Shown one piece after another: positions 1 through 10,161 of a DNA stretch of 64,000 nt; positions within the stretch are counted from its first letter, which is position 1; each line of letters opens with the position of its first letter. The DNA is from Sphingobium sp. TKS (lineage in GTDB: Bacteria; Pseudomonadota; Alphaproteobacteria; Sphingomonadales; Sphingomonadaceae): NCBI RefSeq assembly GCF_001563265.1, contig NZ_CP005084.1, positions 244,001 through 308,000 of the forward strand, read 5' to 3'. The position numbers were made by a program, and so were the translations under genes. The notes beneath the pieces were generated by a model. That model saw nothing but the letters and a program-made list of their open reading frames with translations, did no database searches and was not told the DNA's origin.

Positions 1-1836
1 CTGGCGCTGGGTGCGTTGGGCGTGGTGTTCGGCGACATCGGCACCTCGCCGCTCTATGCGTTGAAGGAAAGTTTTGTCGGTCACCACCCGCTGGCGGTCG
101 ATCCGGCGCATATCTACGGCGTGCTCTCGCTGGTCTTCTGGACGATGACGCTGATCGTCACGGTCAAATATGTGTTCATCATCATGCGTGCCGACAATCA
201 TGGCGAGGGCGGCAGCATGGCGCTTCTCGCGCTGATCTCCCGCAAGCTGGGCAAGAGCCGGTGGACGCCGACCATCGCCATATTGGGTGTGCTGGCGGCG
301 GCGCTTTTCTATGGCGACGCCATCATCACCCCGGCCGTGTCCGTGCTGTCGGCGGTCGAGGGGCTGGAGACGGTGAATGACGGTTTCGCGCCCTTCATCC
401 TCCCCATCGCCATCGTCATCCTGATCGGTCTGTTCCTGATCCAGAAACATGGCACGGCGCGAGTGGGCGCGCTGTTCGGGCCGGTCATGGTGGTCTATTT
501 CCTGGTGCTGGCGGCGCTGGGCATCCTCAACATCGTGCGGCATCCGGGAATTATCGGCATCATCAATCCGATGTGGGCGGTGCATTTCTTCGCGCTGGAC
601 GCGAAACTCGCCTTTCTGGCCTTGGGGTCAGTCGTGCTGGCAGTGACGGGGGCGGAGGCGCTCTACGCGGATATGGGGCATTTCGGGCGCAAGGCGATCA
701 GTATCGCCTGGCTCTATGCCGCCTTTCCCTGTCTGCTGCTCAACTATATGGGGCAGGGCGCGCTGCTGCTGGACCTTCCTGAAGCAGCGGAAAATCCCTT
801 CTTCCTGCTCGCGCCGGAATGGGCGCGGCTGCCGCTGGTGATATTGGCGACGCTGGCGACGGTCATCGCCAGCCAGGCGGTGATTTCGGGCGCCTTTTCG
901 GTGACGCAGCAGGCGGTGCAGCTTGGCTTCCTGCCGCGGCTCAAAATCTCCCATACCAGCGCTTCGGCGGCGGGGCAGATCTATGTGCCGATGGTCAATT
1001 GGGCGCTGCTGTTTCTGGTCGTGCTGCTGGTGCTGGGCTTCCAGTCTTCGAGCAATCTGGCGGCGGCCTATGGCATTGCCGTTACAGGCACCATGGTCAT
1101 CACGACTTGCATGATGGCGGTACTGACCTTCAGCGTGTGGCGCTGGAACCGGCTCTTGGCGGGTGCGGTGACGGGGCTGTTCCTGGCTGTAGACGGCGCC
1201 TATTTCCTGTCCAATGCGACCAAGATACCCGATGGCGGCTGGTTCCCGCTGCTGGTGGCGGCGGTTGTGTTCATCATCCTCACAACCTGGTCGACGGGTC
1301 GGAAGATCATGAATTTCTATCTGATGGAAGGCGCGATGGACGTGGAGCTGTTCATCCAGTCCGTCTCCGGTTCCCTGAAACGCGTACCGGGGACGGCGAT
1401 TTTCCTCAACTCCCGTGTCGAGGGGGTGCCTCCGGCGCTGCTGCACAATGTGAAGCATAACAAGGTTCTGCATGAGCGCGTCATCATCCTGACCGTGCGG
1501 ACGGAGGGGGTGCCGCATCTGCCGCTGATCGGACGGTCCGAGGTGAACGATCTGGGCGCGGGCTTCTACCGCGTGGTGCTGCGCCATGGTTTCATGGAGG
1601 AGGTCGACATTCCCGCCGCGATGAAGGCGGTGGATGGCTGCGGCGGGCCGATCAATGTCAGCCAGACCAGCTATTTCCTCAGCCGCCAGACACTGATCCC
1701 GTCCGAGAAGCCCGGCATGGCGATCTGGCGCGAGAAGCTTTTCGCCTGGATGATGCGCAATGCGGTGACGCCGATGGACTTCTTCAAGCTGCCGACGAAC
1801 CGGGTGGTCGAGTTGGGATCGCAGGTGGAGATTTAG
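1..1836 (+). CDS. kup: Kup-family low-affinity K+ transporter, 5' truncated by window edge
   Basis: Potassium:proton symporter of the KUP/HAK/KT family in the inner membrane. The reading frame is open from base 1, and the first visible residues ([20 protein letters not shown]) are the conserved first transmembrane segment, so only a short N-terminal piece is missing. About twelve hydrophobic segments follow to about residue 435. The last 170 residues form the cytoplasmic C-terminal domain typical of the family. It ends with TAG four bases before the convergent kdpE stop, leaving no room for a separate terminator. Its position beside kdp makes this a K+ homeostasis region: constitutive low-affinity uptake next to inducible high-affinity uptake. 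Family assignment is secure. Confidence 0.96.
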   Translation: MALGALGVVFGDIGTSPLYALKESFVGHHPLAVDPAHIYGVLSLVFWTMTLIVTVKYVFIIMRADNHGEGGSMALLALISRKLGKSRWTPTIAILGVLAAALFYGDAIITPAVSVLSAVEGLETVNDGFAPFILPIAIVILIGLFLIQKHGTARVGALFGPVMVVYFLVLAALGILNIVRHPGIIGIINPMWAVHFFALDAKLAFLALGSVVLAVTGAEALYADMGHFGRKAISIAWLYAAFPCLLLNYMGQGALLLDLPEAAENPFFLLAPEWARLPLVILATLATVIASQAVISGAFSVTQQAVQLGFLPRLKISHTSASAAGQIYVPMVNWALLFLVVLLVLGFQSSSNLAAAYGIAVTGTMVITTCMMAVLTFSVWRWNRLLAGAVTGLFLAVDGAYFLSNATKIPDGGWFPLLVAAVVFIILTTWSTGRKIMNFYLMEGAMDVELFIQSVSGSLKRVPGTAIFLNSRVEGVPPALLHNVKHNKVLHERVIILTVRTEGVPHLPLIGRSEVNDLGAGFYRVVLRHGFMEEVDIPAAMKAVDGCGGPINVSQTSYFLSRQTLIPSEKPGMAIWREKLFAWMMRNAVTPMDFFKLPTNRVVELGSQVEI

Positions 1837-1840
1837 TAGT

Positions 1841-2551
1841 TTAACCGCCACCCCCCTCCTTCAACCGATAACCGATCCCCAATTCATTCGCGATGATCCT
1901 TGGCCGCTGCGGATCATCCTCCAGCTTCTGCCTTAGCGTACGCACCAGCACGCGCAGATATTCGACATGATGCTCATGCTCCTTGGGCCAGACCTGCGCC
2001 ATGATCTGCTGATGCGTGATGACCCGCCCCGGATATTTCGCCAGTTGCGCCAGCACGCCATATTCCTTGGGGGTCAGGTGGACTTCCTGCCCTGCTTTGG
2101 TGACGATCCGCGCCATCAGGTCGATCGCCACGTCGCCCGCGCGAACCGCTGACATGCCGCCATCCTTGGTCATCCGGTTGCGCAGCGCCACGCGCACCCG
2201 GGCGAGCAGTTCGTCGGTATCGAAGGGCTTGGTCAGATAGTCGTCGGCGCCCAGATCCAGCGCCGCCACCTTTTGCTCGGTGGCGTCACGCGCCGATATG
2301 ACGATCAGGCTGGTGTCCGAATGCTGTTTGATGAGCGGCACGAGTTCCAGCCCATCGCGATCGGGCAAGCCAAGGTCGAGCAGGCTGATGTCTGGCCGTT
2401 CCTCGCGCAGTTTCTCCAATGCCTCACGCGCATTGGCGGCCTCCACCGTGGCATAGTCGGCGCGGGTGAGCGCCACGTGGATCAGGCGGCGGATCTGTGG
2501 TTCATCGTCGATGATCAGAACCTTGTGGCGGCCGGATGAACGGGTGGTCAT
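1841..2551 (-). CDS. kdpE: KdpE, OmpR-family response regulator of the kdp operon
   Basis: Cytoplasmic two-component response regulator that activates kdpFABC. The N-terminal receiver domain has the acidic pocket (IIDDEPQ), the phospho-acceptor Asp in DLGLPDRDGLEL, and the switch Lys in LTKPFDTDELLARV. The C-terminal winged-helix DNA-binding domain (about residues 130-230) contains LTPKEYGVLAQLAKYPGRV and ends with the typical NELGIGYRL. I chose the ATG at 2551, which gives 236 residues and has GAGGAA about seven bases upstream. An upstream start at 2578 in the same frame would overlap kdpD and lacks family homology. It is the last gene of the operon, about ten bases after kdpD. Confidence 0.95.
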   Translation of the reverse strand: MTTRSSGRHKVLIIDDEPQIRRLIHVALTRADYATVEAANAREALEKLREERPDISLLDLGLPDRDGLELVPLIKQHSDTSLIVISARDATEQKVAALDLGADDYLTKPFDTDELLARVRVALRNRMTKDGGMSAVRAGDVAIDLMARIVTKAGQEVHLTPKEYGVLAQLAKYPGRVITHQQIMAQVWPKEHEHHVEYLRVLVRTLRQKLEDDPQRPRIIANELGIGYRLKEGGGG

Positions 2552-2561
2552 GCCCAGTTCC

Positions 2562-5228
2562 TCATATGATGTCCTCATCGGGCAGAGGGGATAGGATCAG
2601 CGTCTGCGGGAAGGTCAAAGTAAAGCAGGCGCCAGGAGGATCGTCACGGTTGGCGGCGGATACGCCAAGCCCCATCGCCTCGGCAAAGCCCTTGACGATG
2701 GCGAGGCCGAGGCCGGTGCCATGCTTGGCCCGGTCCGATCCCTCCAGGCGGGTGAAGGTGTCGAACACCCGGCTTTCACCGCCCGGCGGGATGCCCGGGC
2801 CTTGATCGACCACCGACAGGGTTATGGCATCGGGTAGCCGCTGACCCCTTATGGTGACGGGCGTGCCGGGATCGGCATAGCGCCCCGCATTGTCGAGCAG
2901 GTTGATGAGGATATGGTGCAGCAGCGTCGGATCGACGCGCACCAGCGGAATGTCGGGCAATATGTCGACCCTGACCTCATGCCCGGCCAGCGACTGGCGG
3001 GTGTCGTGGACGGCGCCCGCGACCGCATCGAACAGGTCGATGGGTTCCACTTTCAGGGGAAGCGCGCCTGCCTCCACCCGCGCCATATCGAGCAGGTTGG
3101 CGACGAAGCGGGTGAGACGCTGCGCCTCCGCCTCGACCGTGTCGGCAAGCTCGGAGGGATGTTGCTGCTTGAGTTCATGCACGGCCGAGATGATGGTGGT
3201 GAGCGGCGTGCGCAAATCATGGCCAACCGAGGAGAGCAACGCCGAGCGCAGCCGGTCGCGCTCGCGGATCTGGCGGGCGTCGAGCATTTCCTCCTCCAGC
3301 GCCATGCGGTCGAAGGCGATGGAGGCCTGATCGAGCAGGCTCATCAGCAAGGGCACCTGATCGGAGCGCAACGGCTCCCCCGCATCCTCCCGCGCCAGGC
3401 CCAGCACGCCCAGCACCCCGCGTGTCGTCCGCAGCGGATGGAACAGCCAGTCCGACGCGGTGAGGGTGGAGGAACCGCGTCCGGCGGGCTGCTCATTGTC
3501 CATCGCCCATTGCGCGGCGGCCTTTTCGATCTGTTCGAGGCGATCCTCCGGCGGCACGGCGGCGCGCAGTTGCGGGCCGTCGGGCGAGGGGAGCAGGAGC
3601 ACGGTGCGCACGTCGAACAGGCGGCCGACTTCGGCACAAATCGCATGCATCAGCTCGTCCTGGCTGGCGGCGGCGGTGAGCTGGCGGGAGAAACCGGCGA
3701 GCGCGGCGTTCTGGCGAGCGCTGCCATGGGCGAGGTCGGCCTGGGCGCGGACGCGGGCCGCGAACTGGCTGGTGACGATGGCGACGCCCAGCAGGACGAG
3801 GATGCTGATGACATTTTCCGGATTGGCGACGGTCAGCGTGCCGGTCGGCGGCAAGAAGAAGAAATTATAGGCAAGGCTGGAGAGCAGGCCCGCGAACAGC
3901 CCCGCGCGCAGGCCGAAGGAGGCGGCGGCGAACATCACCGGCACCAGATAGAGCAGGGCGATATTGCCGAGCGCGATGGTCTGGACCAGCAGCTTGCCGA
4001 TCGTGGTCATCAGCGCGATCATCAGCGTCGACCAGAGATAGTCGGTGGGCGTCCCCCATGGTCCGGCCGTCACGAGGGTGGCGCGGCGGAGATGCCCTCC
4101 ATCGTCGCCGGGCAGGACATGGATTGCCACGTCCCCCATGTCCCGGACCAGCCGGTCCACCACCGACCCGTGACGCAGCTCGAACCACCAACTCCGGGCC
4201 GCCTTGCCGATCACGATCTGGGTGGCGCGGGCGTCGGTCGCATATTGGCGCAACCCTTCGACCACGCCGGGCGCGGGGATGGTCGCGGTGGTGGCGCCCA
4301 GCCGGGACGCCAACGCCATGGTGTCGGCCAGATGGGCGCGCTCCTCCGCCGTGAACTGAAGGCTGCGCCGGGTTTCGATATGCACCGCGGTCCAGGGCGC
4401 CTTCAGCGCGTCGGCCAACCGCTTGGCGGCGCGGACAAGCCCCTGTGCGCTCGGCAGTTCGCTGATCGCCACGACGATGCGTTCGCCCGCCGCAAAGCTC
4501 CCGGCCAGCGCATGGGCGCGGACATAGTCCAGCATCTGCGCGTCGACTGCCTGCGCTGCGCGGCGCAGCGCCATTTCGCGGAGCGCTGTCAGGTTCGACT
4601 TGGAGAAGAAATGGTTGAGCGCCCGGCTGGCTTCGGCCGGGATGTAGACCTTGCCCTCCTTCAACCGCTCGATCAGCTCGTCGGGGGGGATGTCGACGAC
4701 CTCGATCTCCGCCATTTCGAGCACGGAGTCCGGCACCGTCTCGCGCACCCGGACGCGGGTGAAGGAGGCGACTATGTCGTTGAGGCTCTCGACATGCTGG
4801 ATGTTGACGGTCGAATAGACGTCGATCCCGGCGTTCAGCAGCTCCTCTATGTCCTGATAGCGCTTGGGATGACGGCTGCCCGGCGCGTTCGTGTGGGCGA
4901 GTTCGTCCACCAGAACCAGTTGGGGATGGCGAGCCAATATGGCGTCGATATCCATTTCGGCCAGCTTGTGGCCCTGATGGTCGATTTCGCGGCGGGGAAT
5001 GACTTCATGACCGGAGAGCAAAGCGTCCGTTTCGTGGCGGCCATGGGTCTCGACCACTCCGACCGCCACGTCGACGCCCGATTTCAGCCGCTGCATGCCG
5101 TCGGTCAGCATTTCATAGGTTTTGCCGACCCCTGGTGCCGCGCCGAGGAAGATTTTCAGACGGCCGCGGCCTTCCTGCGCTGCCTGACGCAGAAAGGCTT
5201 CGGGATCGCGGCGGTCCGGCTCGTTCAT
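2562..5228 (-). CDS. kdpD: KdpD, osmosensitive K+ sensor histidine kinase
   Basis: Membrane histidine kinase partner of KdpE, 888 residues, the usual KdpD length. In order: the KdpD N-terminal domain with a Walker A (FLGAAPGVGKTYEML, about residues 28-42) and a Walker B-like stretch (LVLVDELAHTNAPGSRHPK); a universal-stress-protein domain (about 250-370); four closely spaced membrane helices (about 395-495); a GAF-like region; a HisKA dimerisation helix with the phospho-accepting His in SSVGHDLRTPLTT; and an ATPase domain with N-, G1- and G2-box features (LLDNAGRYAD, DQGPGIPPG, HGTGLGLAI). Its ATG overlaps the kdpC stop in an ATGA arrangement, so translation is probably coupled. Confidence 0.96.
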   Translation of the reverse strand: MNEPDRRDPEAFLRQAAQEGRGRLKIFLGAAPGVGKTYEMLTDGMQRLKSGVDVAVGVVETHGRHETDALLSGHEVIPRREIDHQGHKLAEMDIDAILARHPQLVLVDELAHTNAPGSRHPKRYQDIEELLNAGIDVYSTVNIQHVESLNDIVASFTRVRVRETVPDSVLEMAEIEVVDIPPDELIERLKEGKVYIPAEASRALNHFFSKSNLTALREMALRRAAQAVDAQMLDYVRAHALAGSFAAGERIVVAISELPSAQGLVRAAKRLADALKAPWTAVHIETRRSLQFTAEERAHLADTMALASRLGATTATIPAPGVVEGLRQYATDARATQIVIGKAARSWWFELRHGSVVDRLVRDMGDVAIHVLPGDDGGHLRRATLVTAGPWGTPTDYLWSTLMIALMTTIGKLLVQTIALGNIALLYLVPVMFAAASFGLRAGLFAGLLSSLAYNFFFLPPTGTLTVANPENVISILVLLGVAIVTSQFAARVRAQADLAHGSARQNAALAGFSRQLTAAASQDELMHAICAEVGRLFDVRTVLLLPSPDGPQLRAAVPPEDRLEQIEKAAAQWAMDNEQPAGRGSSTLTASDWLFHPLRTTRGVLGVLGLAREDAGEPLRSDQVPLLMSLLDQASIAFDRMALEEEMLDARQIRERDRLRSALLSSVGHDLRTPLTTIISAVHELKQQHPSELADTVEAEAQRLTRFVANLLDMARVEAGALPLKVEPIDLFDAVAGAVHDTRQSLAGHEVRVDILPDIPLVRVDPTLLHHILINLLDNAGRYADPGTPVTIRGQRLPDAITLSVVDQGPGIPPGGESRVFDTFTRLEGSDRAKHGTGLGLAIVKGFAEAMGLGVSAANRDDPPGACFTLTFPQTLILSPLPDEDII

Positions 5229-5809
5229 CGGCTTTGATTAGCGCTGATCCCATCCAGCCGTCGATTGATTTCGAGGACGTTGACGCGCGGTTCGCCCAGA
5301 AAGCCGAGGATCGGTTGCTCTATGCTCCGTTCGATCAGCGCGTGGACCCGGTTTGGGGAGAGACCGCGCGCCCTGGCGATCCGGTCGACCTGATAAAAGG
5401 CCGCATCGGGGCTGATATGGGGATCGAGCCCCGATGCGGAGGCTGTCACCAGATCGGACGGAACGGGGCGACCGGGTGAATGCAGAGACTGAATGTCCGT
5501 GGTCACGCGGTCGGCCAGCGCCTTGCTGGTGGGGCCAAGGTTGGACCCGGAGGAGGCGAGCCCGTCATAGCCCTTGCCCGCCGCCGAGGGGCGGGAATGG
5601 AAATAGCGGGCGCTGGCGAAGCTCTGGCCGATGAGGGCGGAGCCGATGGGCCTGCCGTCCTGCTCGATCAGGCTGCCATTGGCCTGGGACGGGAAGATCG
5701 CCTGCCCGATGCCGGTGAGCGCCAGCGGATAGGCGATGCCCAGCAGCAGGCCGAAGAGCAGCGTCATGACCAGCGCTGGACGCAGCGAGGTTTTGAGGTC
5801 GTTGAACAT
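5225..5809 (-). CDS. kdpC: KdpC subunit of the K+-transporting P-type ATPase
   Basis: Single-span subunit that stabilises the KdpFABC complex and raises its affinity for nucleotide and K+. The protein (194 residues from the chosen start) begins MFNDLKTSLRPALVM, has one N-terminal membrane helix (about residues 10-32), then the conserved GSALIGQSF and YFHSRPSAAGKGYD segments of the family, and ends in a periplasmic domain with DLVTASASGLDPHISPDAA. I chose the ATG at 5809, preceded by GGAAGGAAC, rather than the in-frame 5845 start, which would add twelve non-homologous residues and overlap the end of kdpB. It is followed directly by kdpD with overlapping stop and start. Confidence 0.95.
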   Translation of the reverse strand: MFNDLKTSLRPALVMTLLFGLLLGIAYPLALTGIGQAIFPSQANGSLIEQDGRPIGSALIGQSFASARYFHSRPSAAGKGYDGLASSGSNLGPTSKALADRVTTDIQSLHSPGRPVPSDLVTASASGLDPHISPDAAFYQVDRIARARGLSPNRVHALIERSIEQPILGFLGEPRVNVLEINRRLDGISANQSR

Positions 5810-5831
5810 GACTGTTCCTTCCGTTGGCAGA

Positions 5832-7862
5832 TCAGGCGAGGCCAAGCCCGATGACTGCGAGGTCTATGATCTTGATCCCCACGAACGGAGCGACCAGCCC
5901 ACCCAGCCCGTAAATGGCCAGATTCCGTGCCAGCAGCGGCCCGGCGCCGATCGGCCGATAGGTCACGCCCCTCAGCGCCAGCGGCACAAGGCAGGGAATG
6001 ATCAGCGCGTTGAAGATGATCGCGGACAGGATCGCGCTTTGCGGGCTGGCGAGGCCCATGATGTTGAGCACGCCCAGCCCCGGATAAAGCGCCACGAACA
6101 TGGCCGGGATGATCGCGAAATATTTGGCGACGTCATTGGCGACCGAAAAGGTGGTGAGCGCGCCGCGTGTCATGAGCAATTGCTTGCCCAGACCCACCAC
6201 CTCGATCAGCTTGGTCGGATCGCTGTCGAGGTCCACCATATTGCCTGCTTCGCGCGCCGCCTGCGTGCCGGTGTTCATCGCCACCCCGACATCGGCTTGA
6301 GCAAGGGCAGGTGCGTCATTGGTTCCGTCCCCGCACATGGCGACCAGCCGTCCGCCCTGCTGCTCCTTGCGGATCAGGGCCAGCTTGTCCTCCGGCGTGG
6401 CTTGCGCCAGGAAATCGTCCACCCCGGCCTCTGCGGCGATGGAGGCGGCGGTCAGCGGATTGTCGCCGGTGATCATCACCGTGCGGATGCCCATCTGGCG
6501 TAGTTCCCCGAAGCGTTCCCGGATGCCCGCTTTCACAATATCCTTGAGGAAGATCGCGCCGAGCAGTCTGCCGTCCTTCGCCACCGCCAGCGGGGTTCCG
6601 CCTGCGCGCCCGATCTCGTCGGTGATGCGGCGCAATTCCTGTGTGGGCGCGTCCTTGTCGAGGCCGGGATTGGCGCGCAATATGCTGTCGACCGCGCCCT
6701 TCTGGATGATGCTGCCGTTCCATTGCACGCCGGAAATGCGGGTCTGGGCGGTGAAGGGGATGACCTGCGCACCTTCCGGCAAAGCGGTCGCAGTCTGGCC
6801 GAATTTCTCGCGGGCGAGCAGGACGATGGAGCGCCCCTCCGGCGTCTCGTCGGCCAGGCTGGCGAGCAGGGCGGCTTCGGCGAGATCGGCCGGGCTCGCG
6901 CCGCCGACGGGACGGAACTCCGTCGCTTGCCGGTCGCCTACGGTGATGGTGCCCGTCTTGTCGAGCAGCAGCGTGTCGATATCACCCGCCGCCTCCACCG
7001 CTCGGCCCGACTTGGCGAGGACGTTGAAGCGCACCAGCCGGTCCATGCCCGCAATGCCGATGGCCGACAGCAGCGCGGCGATGGTCGTCGGGATCAGCGT
7101 GACCAGCAGGGCGGCGAGGATCGCCACCGGCACGCCGCCGCCCGCATAGCTGGCAAAGCCCGGAATGGTCCCGACCGCGATCAGGAAGATGATGGTGAGG
7201 CCGACCAGCAGCAGGGTCAGCGCGATTTCATTCGGCGTCTTCTGCCGCTCTGCGCCCTCGACCAGAGCGATCATGCGATCGAGGAAGCCATGGCCCGGAT
7301 TGACCGTCACCCGCACCCGGATCTGGTCGGATATGACGCGAGTGCCCGCCGTCACCGCCGAACGGTCGCCGCCCGCTTCGCGGATTACCGGGGCGGATTC
7401 GCCGGTGATGGCAGCCTCGTTCACCGAGGCGACGCCGGAGACGACATCCCCATCCGAAGGGATGAGGTCTCCGGTTTCGACCAGCACCACGTCACCCAGT
7501 TTGAGCGCCCTGGCGGGAACGGTTTCGAAACTGTCGCCCTTCAGCCGCCTGGCGGTCAGTTCCGCCTTGGTGGCGCGCAGCGAGGCGGCCTGCGCCTTGC
7601 CGCGCCCTTCAGCCAGAGCCTCTGCAAAGGTGCCGAAGATAACGGTCAGCCAGAGCCAGATCACCAGTTGCAGCTTGAACCCCATGCCAAGTTGGTCCTG
7701 TCCGACTGCCAGCAGGACTGTCAGCAATGTCGCGACGACGGCGGTGGTGAACATCACCGGATTGCGGATCAGTTCTCTGGGGTTGAGCTTGCGAAAGGCA
7801 TCGCCAATCGCGGGAACGATCAGATCGGCGGTGAAGAGGGATTTCTGGGCGGATCGAGCCAT
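5832..7862 (-). CDS. kdpB: KdpB, catalytic P-type ATPase subunit
   Basis: ATP-hydrolysing subunit of the high-affinity K+ pump. Hallmarks of P-type ATPases are visible: the actuator-domain AITGESAPV, the phosphorylation motif [13 protein letters not shown], and the hinge [21 protein letters not shown]. Length is 676 residues with seven or so membrane helices, as expected for the type IA ATPase family. AAGGATC lies about seven bases upstream of the ATG. The gene is 12 bases downstream of kdpA and about 22 bases upstream of the chosen kdpC start, so the order kdpF-A-B-C is standard. No key residue appears to be missing. Confidence 0.97.
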   Translation of the reverse strand: MARSAQKSLFTADLIVPAIGDAFRKLNPRELIRNPVMFTTAVVATLLTVLLAVGQDQLGMGFKLQLVIWLWLTVIFGTFAEALAEGRGKAQAASLRATKAELTARRLKGDSFETVPARALKLGDVVLVETGDLIPSDGDVVSGVASVNEAAITGESAPVIREAGGDRSAVTAGTRVISDQIRVRVTVNPGHGFLDRMIALVEGAERQKTPNEIALTLLLVGLTIIFLIAVGTIPGFASYAGGGVPVAILAALLVTLIPTTIAALLSAIGIAGMDRLVRFNVLAKSGRAVEAAGDIDTLLLDKTGTITVGDRQATEFRPVGGASPADLAEAALLASLADETPEGRSIVLLAREKFGQTATALPEGAQVIPFTAQTRISGVQWNGSIIQKGAVDSILRANPGLDKDAPTQELRRITDEIGRAGGTPLAVAKDGRLLGAIFLKDIVKAGIRERFGELRQMGIRTVMITGDNPLTAASIAAEAGVDDFLAQATPEDKLALIRKEQQGGRLVAMCGDGTNDAPALAQADVGVAMNTGTQAAREAGNMVDLDSDPTKLIEVVGLGKQLLMTRGALTTFSVANDVAKYFAIIPAMFVALYPGLGVLNIMGLASPQSAILSAIIFNALIIPCLVPLALRGVTYRPIGAGPLLARNLAIYGLGGLVAPFVGIKIIDLAVIGLGLA

Positions 7863-7874
7863 ATGTCGTGATCC

Positions 7875-9578
7875 TTAGAAAAGCTGGCCACGGATCATCG
7901 CGAGATGATCGGCAATGGGGCCAAGGGCGAGGCTGGGCAGGAAGGTGAGGCCGCCGATAATCAGCACGATGCCGACCAGCAGGCCCGTCCAGAGCGGCCC
8001 CGTCGTGGGAAAGCTTCCCGCGGTTTCCGGCGTGTATTTCTTCGCCGCCAGACTGCCCGCTATGGCCAGCATCGGAATGATGATGAAGAACCGCCCGATC
8101 CACATCGCGACCCCCAGCATGCCGTTGTAGAAGGGGGTGTTGGCGGTCAGGCCCGCAAAGGCCGAGCCGTTATTGCCGACGCCGGAGGTGAAGGCGTAAA
8201 GGATTTCGCTGAACCCATGCGGCCCCTTGTTGAGCGGCCCGGCAAGCCCTGCGGGCAGCACCGAGGCGATGGCGGTGAAGCCCAATATGATGAGCGGCAG
8301 CACGGCGATGGCGAGGACGGCGAGCTTGACTTCGCGGCTCTCGATCTTCTTGCCGACATATTCGGGCGTGCGACCGACCATCAGCCCAGCGACGAAGACG
8401 GCGAGGATGGCGAACAGCAGGAAGCCGTATATGCCCGCGCCCACGCCGCCGACGACGACCTCCCCCAACTGGATGTTGATGAGCGGGATCATGCCGCCCA
8501 GCGCGGTGAAGCTGTCATGCATGGCATTGACCGCGCCGCAGCTCGCGGCCGTGGTAACGACCGCGAAAAGGGCGGAGGGGGCGATTCCGAAGCGGACTTC
8601 CTTCCCCTCCATATTGCCGCCGGGGACGCCCAGATGGTGGAGGATGGGGTTGCCCGCCGCTTCCTGCCAGTAGGTTACGGTGACGCCGATCAGGAAGATG
8701 GTGAGCATCGCCGCCAGGATGGCCCAGCCCTGCCGGACGTTGCCGACCGCCTTGCCGAAGCAATAGGTCAGGCCGAAGCCGATCAGGAAGATCGACAGCA
8801 TCTGCACGAAATTGGTGAGCCCGGTCGGATTTTCGAACGGGTGGGCGCTGTTGGCGTTGAAGAAACCGCCGCCATTGGTGCCCAGCATCTTGATCGCTTC
8901 CTGCGAGGCGACCGGGCCGAGGGCGAGGGTCTGCTTTGCTCCCTCCAGAGTTGTGAGGTCGACTGATCCCGCCAGCGTCTGCGGCACGCCGCTGGCGATC
9001 AGGAACAGCGCATAGACGATGCAGAGCGGCAGCAGCAGATAGAGCGTCACCCGCGTCATGTCGGCCCAGAAATTGCCGATGCCGGTCGTGCTGCGCCGGG
9101 CGAAGCCCCGGAACAGCGCGAAGGCGAGCGCGATGCCGGTCGCGGCCGAGAGGAAATTATGGATCGTCAGCCCCAGCATCTGGCTGAGGTTCGACAGGGT
9201 CGATTCCCCGGCATAGCTTTGCCAATTGGTGTTGGTGGTGAAGCTGACCGCCGTGTTGAAGGCGAGATGCGCGCCGACCGCGCCATCGCCCAGGGGATTG
9301 AAAGGCAGCGCGGCCTGCATCCGCAGCAGGGCATAGGTGAAAAGCAGCAGCGCCGTGTTGAAGATCAGCATATGCACCGCATAGCGGCGCCAGCCTTGCT
9401 CCTCTTCGGGATCGATGCCGGAGAGGCGGTAGAAGCCGCGCTCGATGGGTCCGAATATGGAATGAAGCGGCGTACGGCGTCCTTCATAGAGCGCGAACAG
9501 CCAGAGGCCGGCCGGCTTGACGAGGGCCAACAGGATGCCGGTGAAGGCGGCAATCAGCAGCCATCCCTGAAAGGTCAT
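7875..9578 (-). CDS. kdpA: KdpA, K+-binding and translocating subunit
   Basis: Polytopic membrane subunit (567 residues) related to the SKT K+ channel superfamily, providing the selectivity filter of KdpFABC. The four filter-like loops can be seen, including [34 protein letters not shown] and [15 protein letters not shown]. The ends match the family: [20 protein letters not shown] at the start and [10 protein letters not shown] near the end. The ATG at 9578 follows the kdpF stop by about a dozen bases, with AAAGGC upstream as a weak ribosome site. Complete and without frameshift. Confidence 0.97.
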   Translation of the reverse strand: MTFQGWLLIAAFTGILLALVKPAGLWLFALYEGRRTPLHSIFGPIERGFYRLSGIDPEEEQGWRRYAVHMLIFNTALLLFTYALLRMQAALPFNPLGDGAVGAHLAFNTAVSFTTNTNWQSYAGESTLSNLSQMLGLTIHNFLSAATGIALAFALFRGFARRSTTGIGNFWADMTRVTLYLLLPLCIVYALFLIASGVPQTLAGSVDLTTLEGAKQTLALGPVASQEAIKMLGTNGGGFFNANSAHPFENPTGLTNFVQMLSIFLIGFGLTYCFGKAVGNVRQGWAILAAMLTIFLIGVTVTYWQEAAGNPILHHLGVPGGNMEGKEVRFGIAPSALFAVVTTAASCGAVNAMHDSFTALGGMIPLINIQLGEVVVGGVGAGIYGFLLFAILAVFVAGLMVGRTPEYVGKKIESREVKLAVLAIAVLPLIILGFTAIASVLPAGLAGPLNKGPHGFSEILYAFTSGVGNNGSAFAGLTANTPFYNGMLGVAMWIGRFFIIIPMLAIAGSLAAKKYTPETAGSFPTTGPLWTGLLVGIVLIIGGLTFLPSLALGPIADHLAMIRGQLF

Positions 9579-9590
9579 GGACAGCCTTTT

Positions 9591-9680
9591 CTAAAAGCGT
9601 TCAGGCCGCGCGAGCACGGCGATCAGATAGAGGAGAAGGCCAAGCATGGTCAGCGCGGCGAGCCAGAGATCGATGGTCAT
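9591..9680 (-). CDS. kdpF: KdpF, tiny membrane subunit of the Kdp ATPase
   Basis: A 29-residue single-helix peptide (start MTIDLWLAALTMLGL, end VLARPERF). The C-terminal RPE(R/K)F is the signature of KdpF, which sits between KdpA and KdpB as a stabilising lipid-like subunit. GGGGG lies about five bases before the ATG. It is immediately upstream of kdpA. Too short for most gene callers, but position and the terminal motif make the call firm. Confidence 0.9.
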   Translation of the reverse strand: MTIDLWLAALTMLGLLLYLIAVLARPERF

Positions 9681-9691
9681 GACAGCCCCCC

Positions 9692-9775
9692 TCATGCCCG
9701 GTCGCAAAGCGCGGCATAGCCGAGGCTGGCCGTCAACAGGATGAGGATCAGGCCGATCCAGAAGATGTCCTGCAT
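9692..9775 (-). CDS. 27-residue membrane peptide ORF heading the kdp operon
   Basis: Small ORF: ATG at 9775, TGA at 9692-9694, with GGGAG about eight bases before the ATG and kdpF starting 11 bases after its stop. The peptide begins MQDIFWIGLILILLTASLGY and ends AALCDRA, that is, one hydrophobic helix followed by a short polar tail with a CDR motif. From memory, similar short ORFs with an acidic start and a C(D/E)R-type end lie directly before kdpF in other bacteria, which suggests a real gene, but I cannot verify this here. Its role is unknown; an extra single-helix partner of the pump or a leader peptide are both possible. Confidence 0.6.
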   Translation of the reverse strand: MQDIFWIGLILILLTASLGYAALCDRA

Positions 9776-10161
9776 ATGAAAACTCCCGCAGGCGAGGATG
9801 TCGCGCGGGGTGCGGGACGATTCGTCTGCCGCTCGTCAATTAGGGCAGCGGCGCGTTTGAATGCGAGAGACGGGGGATTGGTAAGCCATAGTATTTGCGT
9901 ATGAATTGGGACTAGAGCAGAATCCTACCCGATTGCATCGGATCGGCTGCTCTAGACCTTTGTTTTGCCGCGTTTTCCGAGTCAGCAGATGATTGGCTTC
10001 GCCGAACTGCCGTTTCTATCTGCTTAGAAAACGCTCTAGAGATTTTGGCGTCCACCCCTTGAACCATTTGCATTTGTTAAGGCACTGAAACTGCAAGCCT
10101 GGGTTCAGGATCATTTCCCATGATTGGGACGTTTCATAAGGCCGATGAGATAAGGAACCCG
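9776..10161. other. Divergent intergenic region between the kdp operon and the PKS gene
   Basis: This stretch of 386 bases carries no convincing gene. The left part (about 9776-9905) is where the kdp promoter and any KdpE binding site should lie; I could not identify the boxes with confidence. The middle (9912-10040) is an intergenic repeat listed separately. The right part (10041-10161) is comparatively AT-rich, with CATTTGCATTTGTTAAGGC at 10067-10085, and would hold the promoter of the type III PKS gene. The PKS ribosome site AAGGA lies at about 10153-10157. Confidence 0.6.
9912..10040 (-). repeat. Intergenic repeat, copy 1 (paired with 13467-13572)
   Basis: Read on the minus strand this element starts with TCTAGAGCGTTTTCTAAGC, contains CGCGGCAAAACAAAGG, then a palindromic tail GCAGCCGATCCGATGCAATC and ends in CTCTAG. 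The same order of blocks is present on the plus strand at 13467-13572: TAGAGCGATTTCCAAGC, then CGCGGTAAAACAAAGG, then GATCTGATGCAATCAG, then CCGCTATAG. Both ends are bounded by CTAGAGC-type sequence. This is therefore a dispersed, diverged, non-coding repeat family. Function is unknown. Confidence 0.75.

Noticed and set aside
628..1851. 407-codon open frame opposite kup
   Set aside because: Composition is His/Arg/Gln-rich, the usual shadow of a GC-rich gene on the other strand; kup is certain.
2913..5237. 774-codon open frame opposite kdpD
   Set aside because: Shadow of kdpD; no domain recognisable.
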